Assembly: GCA_019090765.1 (NCBI GenBank)
Contig: JAHRVJ010000030.1
Coordinates: forward strand, 1-16,751
Length of the DNA: 16,751 bases
Source: Ilumatobacteraceae bacterium
Lineage (GTDB): Bacteria; Actinomycetota; Acidimicrobiia; Acidimicrobiales; Ilumatobacteraceae
Reading direction: 5' to 3'
Shown: positions 13,821 to 16,751 of the stretch, in pieces
Position numbering within the stretch: the stretch's first letter is position 1
Layout of the letters: each line of letters opens with the position of its first letter
Position numbers and translations under genes: made by a program
The notes under the pieces: generated by a model
Seen by the model: only the letters and a program-made list of their open reading frames with translations
The model's database searches: none
Told to the model about the DNA's origin: nothing

Positions 13821-15563
13821 ATGAGTAAGACCGTTGCCGAACTCCTCGTCGCCCAGATGATTGAGGCCGGAATCAAGTCGATCTACGGCATCGTTGGTGA
13901 CTCCGCCAATCCAATCGTCGACGCTCTTCATCAGCACCAAGACGAGATCACGTTCATCCACGTGCGCAACGAGGAGGCGGGAGCGTTCGCGGCAGGCGCC
14001 GACGCTCAAATTTCCGGCCGACCAACGGCGGTGCTTGGATCTTCTGGGCCTGGGAGTGTGCACCTGCTCAACGGCCTCTACGACTGCCAGCGAAACGGCG
14101 CGCCCGTATTCGCTATCGCCACCCACATCCCGAGTCTCGAGATTGGCACGGGCTACTTCCAGGAAACTGCGCCAGCCCAAATATTCGCCGACTGCTGCAA
14201 ATACGTCGGCACCATCAGTACCCCCAAGCAGATGCCACGAATCTCCGAACTCGCGCTGCAAGCGGCCATTCTAGAGCGGGGTGTCGGCATGGTCATCGTC
14301 CCAGGAGACGTGGCCGCGTTGAAGGTTGATGACGAGTTGGTGCAGCGGCCAATCATCACACAGCGCCCCTTGATCCGGCCGGCAGATGTCGATCTTGATC
14401 AGGCGGCCTCACTGATCAGCGACGCGAAACGCATCGCGATCTTTGGTGGCGAAGGCACTCGTGCCGCTCGAGCCGAAGTGCTGGAACTCGCAACCAAACT
14501 CAACGCTCCGGTCGGGTTTGCCTACCGTGGCAAAGACGTCCTTGAAGCCGACAACCCCAACTGTGTCGGGATGAGCGGTCTGTTGGGCTGGGGCGGTGCC
14601 GCTGAAGCCATCGCCAAGTGCGATCTGCTGCTGATGCTCGGCACCGACTTCCCGTACCACGTGTTCCTCCCATCTGACCCGACGATCATCCAGGTCGACG
14701 ACAACCCAGCTCATCTTGGGCGGCGAGCGAGTGTCAATCTTGGGCTCACTGGAGATGTCGGTGAAACGCTTCGGGCGCTGACACCACGACTGCCCGAACG
14801 TTCTGACCGTTCATTTCTTGACACCATTCTTGGACATCATCACAAGTCGGTCGAAAAGCTGCAGACCTACGTTGAGCATGTCGGCAGCGGCGAGGGACTG
14901 CGACCCGAAATGGTCGCGACCGCGATCAGCGACCTCGCCGAAGACGACGCCGTGTTCTCAATTGACACCGGGATGTGCAACGTGTGGGGGGCGCGCTATC
15001 TCAAGATGACGCAGGGCCGACGGCTGCTGGCGTCTTTCGGTCACGGGTCGATGGCCAACGCGATGCCGCAGGCCATTGGCGCCAAGATCGGTTCTCCCGA
15101 GCGCCAGGTGATCGCATTGTGCGGCGACGGTGGTTTCACAATGTTGATGGGTGAGCTGCTCACCGCCGCGGCACTCGACATTCCGGTCAAGCTGATGATC
15201 TTCAACAACTCCACGCTCGGAATGGTGCGGGCCGAGATGATGGTCGTTGGCTACAAACCCTGGGGCACCGACGTCAAGAATCCCGACTTCGGGGCGCTCG
15301 CCACGGCTGCGGGAATCCACGGTGAGCGAGTTGAGACGGCGGCCGATATCCGTCCGGCGATCACTCGGGCCTTCGATCATCCCGGGCCGGCACTGATCGA
15401 CTTCGTCACCGACCCGCGGGCACTGTCAATGCCGCCGGAAACAACGTTCGAAGAAGTGAAGGGCTTCGCCTTGTCGACGTCCAAGTTGCTGTTTGGCGGC
15501 GACACCGCCGAAGTGTGGGAACAGCTGAAGTCCAACATCCGCAACGTTGGCCAAGTCCTGTAG
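13821..15563 (+). CDS. poxB: Pyruvate dehydrogenase (quinone) / pyruvate oxidase, PoxB-type
   Basis: The 580-residue ThDP enzyme has the three-domain order of PoxB. The N-terminal part has YGIVGDSANP (22-31), HVRNEEAGAFAA with the catalytic Glu51, and SSGPGSVHLLNGLYD (74-88). The ThDP-binding signature spans GDGG at 435-438 to NN at 462-463, followed by STLGMV. These fit pyruvate:quinone oxidoreductases, which oxidatively decarboxylate pyruvate to acetate and CO2 and pass electrons by FAD to membrane quinones. Acetolactate synthase and indolepyruvate or benzoylformate decarboxylases share the fold but not the NEEAGAFAA/LYDC combination. The last residues form a short charged tail, so lipid activation as in E. 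coli cannot be judged from sequence. The start has no good ribosome site. A menaquinone-tailoring gene follows on the same strand after 57 bp. The preceding 112-bp gap holds no clear terminator and only a weak TACGAT -10 candidate at 13754. Confidence 0.88.
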   Translation: MSKTVAELLVAQMIEAGIKSIYGIVGDSANPIVDALHQHQDEITFIHVRNEEAGAFAAGADAQISGRPTAVLGSSGPGSVHLLNGLYDCQRNGAPVFAIATHIPSLEIGTGYFQETAPAQIFADCCKYVGTISTPKQMPRISELALQAAILERGVGMVIVPGDVAALKVDDELVQRPIITQRPLIRPADVDLDQAASLISDAKRIAIFGGEGTRAARAEVLELATKLNAPVGFAYRGKDVLEADNPNCVGMSGLLGWGGAAEAIAKCDLLLMLGTDFPYHVFLPSDPTIIQVDDNPAHLGRRASVNLGLTGDVGETLRALTPRLPERSDRSFLDTILGHHHKSVEKLQTYVEHVGSGEGLRPEMVATAISDLAEDDAVFSIDTGMCNVWGARYLKMTQGRRLLASFGHGSMANAMPQAIGAKIGSPERQVIALCGDGGFTMLMGELLTAAALDIPVKLMIFNNSTLGMVRAEMMVVGYKPWGTDVKNPDFGALATAAGIHGERVETAADIRPAITRAFDHPGPALIDFVTDPRALSMPPETTFEEVKGFALSTSKLLFGGDTAEVWEQLKSNIRNVGQVL

Positions 15564-15588
15564 CACCCGTTCCGATGAGTGATGGGTG
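15564..15588 (+). terminator. Possible stem-loop after poxB
   Basis: CACCC (15564-15568) pairs with GGGTG (15584-15588), extended by a T-A and two G-T wobble pairs to an 8-bp stem with a 9-base loop, immediately after the stop codon. A short TTCTT lies 3 bases after the stem. It would partly separate poxB from the menJ-like gene, but the helix is weak. Confidence 0.28.
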
Positions 15589-15620
15589 GATTCTTGGCTG
15601 GGGCACGGCAGCGTGGAGGT

Positions 15621-16751
15621 GTGACTAGCCGCAATGAGCGTGTTGACATAGCAATTATTGGTGCCGGGCCGGCAGGGGCCGCGGCGGCCATCTGGGCGGC
15701 ACGGTCCGGAGCGAAGGTCGCCGTATTCGAAAAGGGCGCCCACGGCCGTGACAAGGTTTGCGGTGACGGCCTGACGCCGAGGGCCGTGGGGGCCCTCAAC
15801 ACCCTTGAGATCGACATGTCCGACGCTCACCACATCCGCGGGCTACGAATGATCGCAGGGAAGCGTGTCCGCGAGCTCGACTGGCCAACCACCGACCGCT
15901 TTCCGAATCACGGCGCGGTATGGCCACGCCGCCGGCTCGACGCGGCGTTGATGGACGCCGCGTCAGCCGCTGGCGCCGATCTCCACTACGAGACCGAAGC
16001 GACACCGATACTCGACGGTGATCGGGTGATCGGTGTTGCAGCAGGAGCCACCAACGTGCACGCCGACCTCACGATCGTCGCTGCTGGGCCCCAAGGGGCA
16101 ATCGCGCGATTGCTCGGGTCGGAGAGAGTTGCCGACGAACCATTCGGACTAGCGATCCGTAGTTATGCCGCAACTCCTCGTCACGACGATGCCCACATCG
16201 AAGCGTGCCTATCGCTATCGGACGAACACGGCACCACGGTTCCTGGCTACGGCTGGATGTTTCCCGCCGGAGACGGAACAGTCAATATCGGTGTCGGTGC
16301 ACTGTCGACGATGAAGGGCTTCAAGAAGCTCAATCTCAACACGCTGTTAGAGAACTACCGCAAGGTCGTTGGAGACGATTGGGAGCTTGGCCCAAACCTC
16401 GAACGACCCCGCGCCTGGCGGCTTCCGATGTCGAGCCAGCGCCGACATGGGCCTGGTTGGGTCGCCGTCGGCGATGCCGCTGGCCTAGTTAACCCGATGA
16501 ACGGCGAAGGGATCGACTACGCGCTCGAATCCGGGATGCTGGCTGTGCAGATGTTCCTCGACGACCCCGCCAATGCCCCCAGGAACTACGACCGGAAGAT
16601 GAACGAACAGTTCGATGCGTTCCTGCGCACCGGGCGTCGATTCTCGTTCCTCATTGGTCACCCATGGATTCTCCGTTCCGGGCTGCAACTCTCAGTAAGT
16701 ACCAACTCCATTGCCAACATCACCCTCGCAGTGATGGGCAATCTGGTCGAC
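15621..16751 (+). CDS. menJ: MenJ-like menaquinone reductase / geranylgeranyl reductase family protein (partial, C-terminus off the right edge)
   Basis: From the GTG at 15621 the frame stays open for 377 residues to the edge. It shows an FAD-binding IIGAGPAG (12-19), KVCGDGLTPRAVG (the conserved Cys-Gly-Asp-Gly segment), PGYGWMFPAG followed by NIGVGALST, and VGDAAGLVNPMNGEGIDYALESG with Gly284-Asp285 of the second FAD motif. These blocks match, from memory, the mycobacterial MenJ protein, which saturates one isoprene unit of the menaquinone tail; related geranylgeranyl reductases act on archaeal lipids or chlorophyll precursors. Only a few tens of C-terminal residues should be missing. A GGAGG ends one base before the GTG, too close for ideal initiation. 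An in-frame ATG at 15582 would add 13 residues. Association with PoxB upstream suggests a common link to the quinone pool. Confidence 0.83.
   Translation, partial: MTSRNERVDIAIIGAGPAGAAAAIWAARSGAKVAVFEKGAHGRDKVCGDGLTPRAVGALNTLEIDMSDAHHIRGLRMIAGKRVRELDWPTTDRFPNHGAVWPRRRLDAALMDAASAAGADLHYETEATPILDGDRVIGVAAGATNVHADLTIVAAGPQGAIARLLGSERVADEPFGLAIRSYAATPRHDDAHIEACLSLSDEHGTTVPGYGWMFPAGDGTVNIGVGALSTMKGFKKLNLNTLLENYRKVVGDDWELGPNLERPRAWRLPMSSQRRHGPGWVAVGDAAGLVNPMNGEGIDYALESGMLAVQMFLDDPANAPRNYDRKMNEQFDAFLRTGRRFSFLIGHPWILRSGLQLSVSTNSIANITLAVMGNLVD

Noticed and set aside
1..16751. CRISPR arrays, insertion sequences, attachment sites, defence islands
   Set aside because: No spaced repeat array, terminal inverted repeats, transposase, integrase, toxin-antitoxin or restriction gene was seen. 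The content is ordinary metabolism, envelope and stress genes.

Overview
This window reads as a chromosomal stretch of a high-GC Gram-positive bacterium (Actinomycetota). GC is roughly 60 percent by eye. Several gene types point to this phylum: a mycobacterial CtpE-like P-type ATPase, a MenJ-type menaquinone reductase, an Rrf2/NsrR-like regulator, an alanine/glutamine-rich coiled-coil M23 peptidase, and genes lacking Shine-Dalgarno sites that may be leaderless. An acidimicrobial-type lineage would fit the protein style, but that is inference. There is no transposase, integrase, phage gene, CRISPR array, rRNA or credible tRNA. Genes are packed tightly, so no gene-free stretch exceeds 300 bases.

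Left part (1-4705): a lipoprotein serine hydrolase of the beta-lactamase fold runs off the left edge on the minus strand. It diverges from a crotonase-family (enoyl-CoA hydratase/isomerase) gene. Next come an easily missed 56-residue membrane miniprotein (minus strand), a permuted papain-like (YiiX/NlpC-P60 type) protein, and a CtpE-like cation P-type ATPase on the minus strand whose stop codon overlaps that of its convergent neighbour.

Middle (4760-10409): a class V PLP enzyme with a cysteine-desulfurase-like active-site loop is followed by a secreted M23 (LytM) peptidoglycan endopeptidase. The peptidase is preceded by three GTCAC-type repeats spaced exactly 11 bp apart, just upstream of a -10-like box. 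Convergent with it, and overlapping by 22 bp, is a three-gene minus-strand operon: an Rrf2/NsrR-like Fe-S regulator, a YwiC-like membrane protein of unknown function, and a RIC/ScdA/YtfE di-iron Fe-S repair protein. This looks like a self-contained nitric-oxide or oxidative-damage response unit. A beta-carbonic anhydrase lies just upstream of it, on the same strand.

Right part (10546-16751), all plus strand: a nitronate monooxygenase-like flavoprotein, an OafA-like membrane acyltransferase fused to an SGNH domain, a PoxB-type pyruvate:quinone oxidoreductase, and a MenJ-like menaquinone/geranylgeranyl reductase cut by the right edge. The last two neighbours both concern the quinone pool, one reducing quinones and the other tailoring the menaquinone tail.

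The most interesting items are the Rrf2-YwiC-RIC operon as a guilt-by-association clue for YwiC, the MtrA-like phased repeats before the cell-wall hydrolase, and the hidden miniprotein. I did not find evidence for a wholly new multi-gene system.
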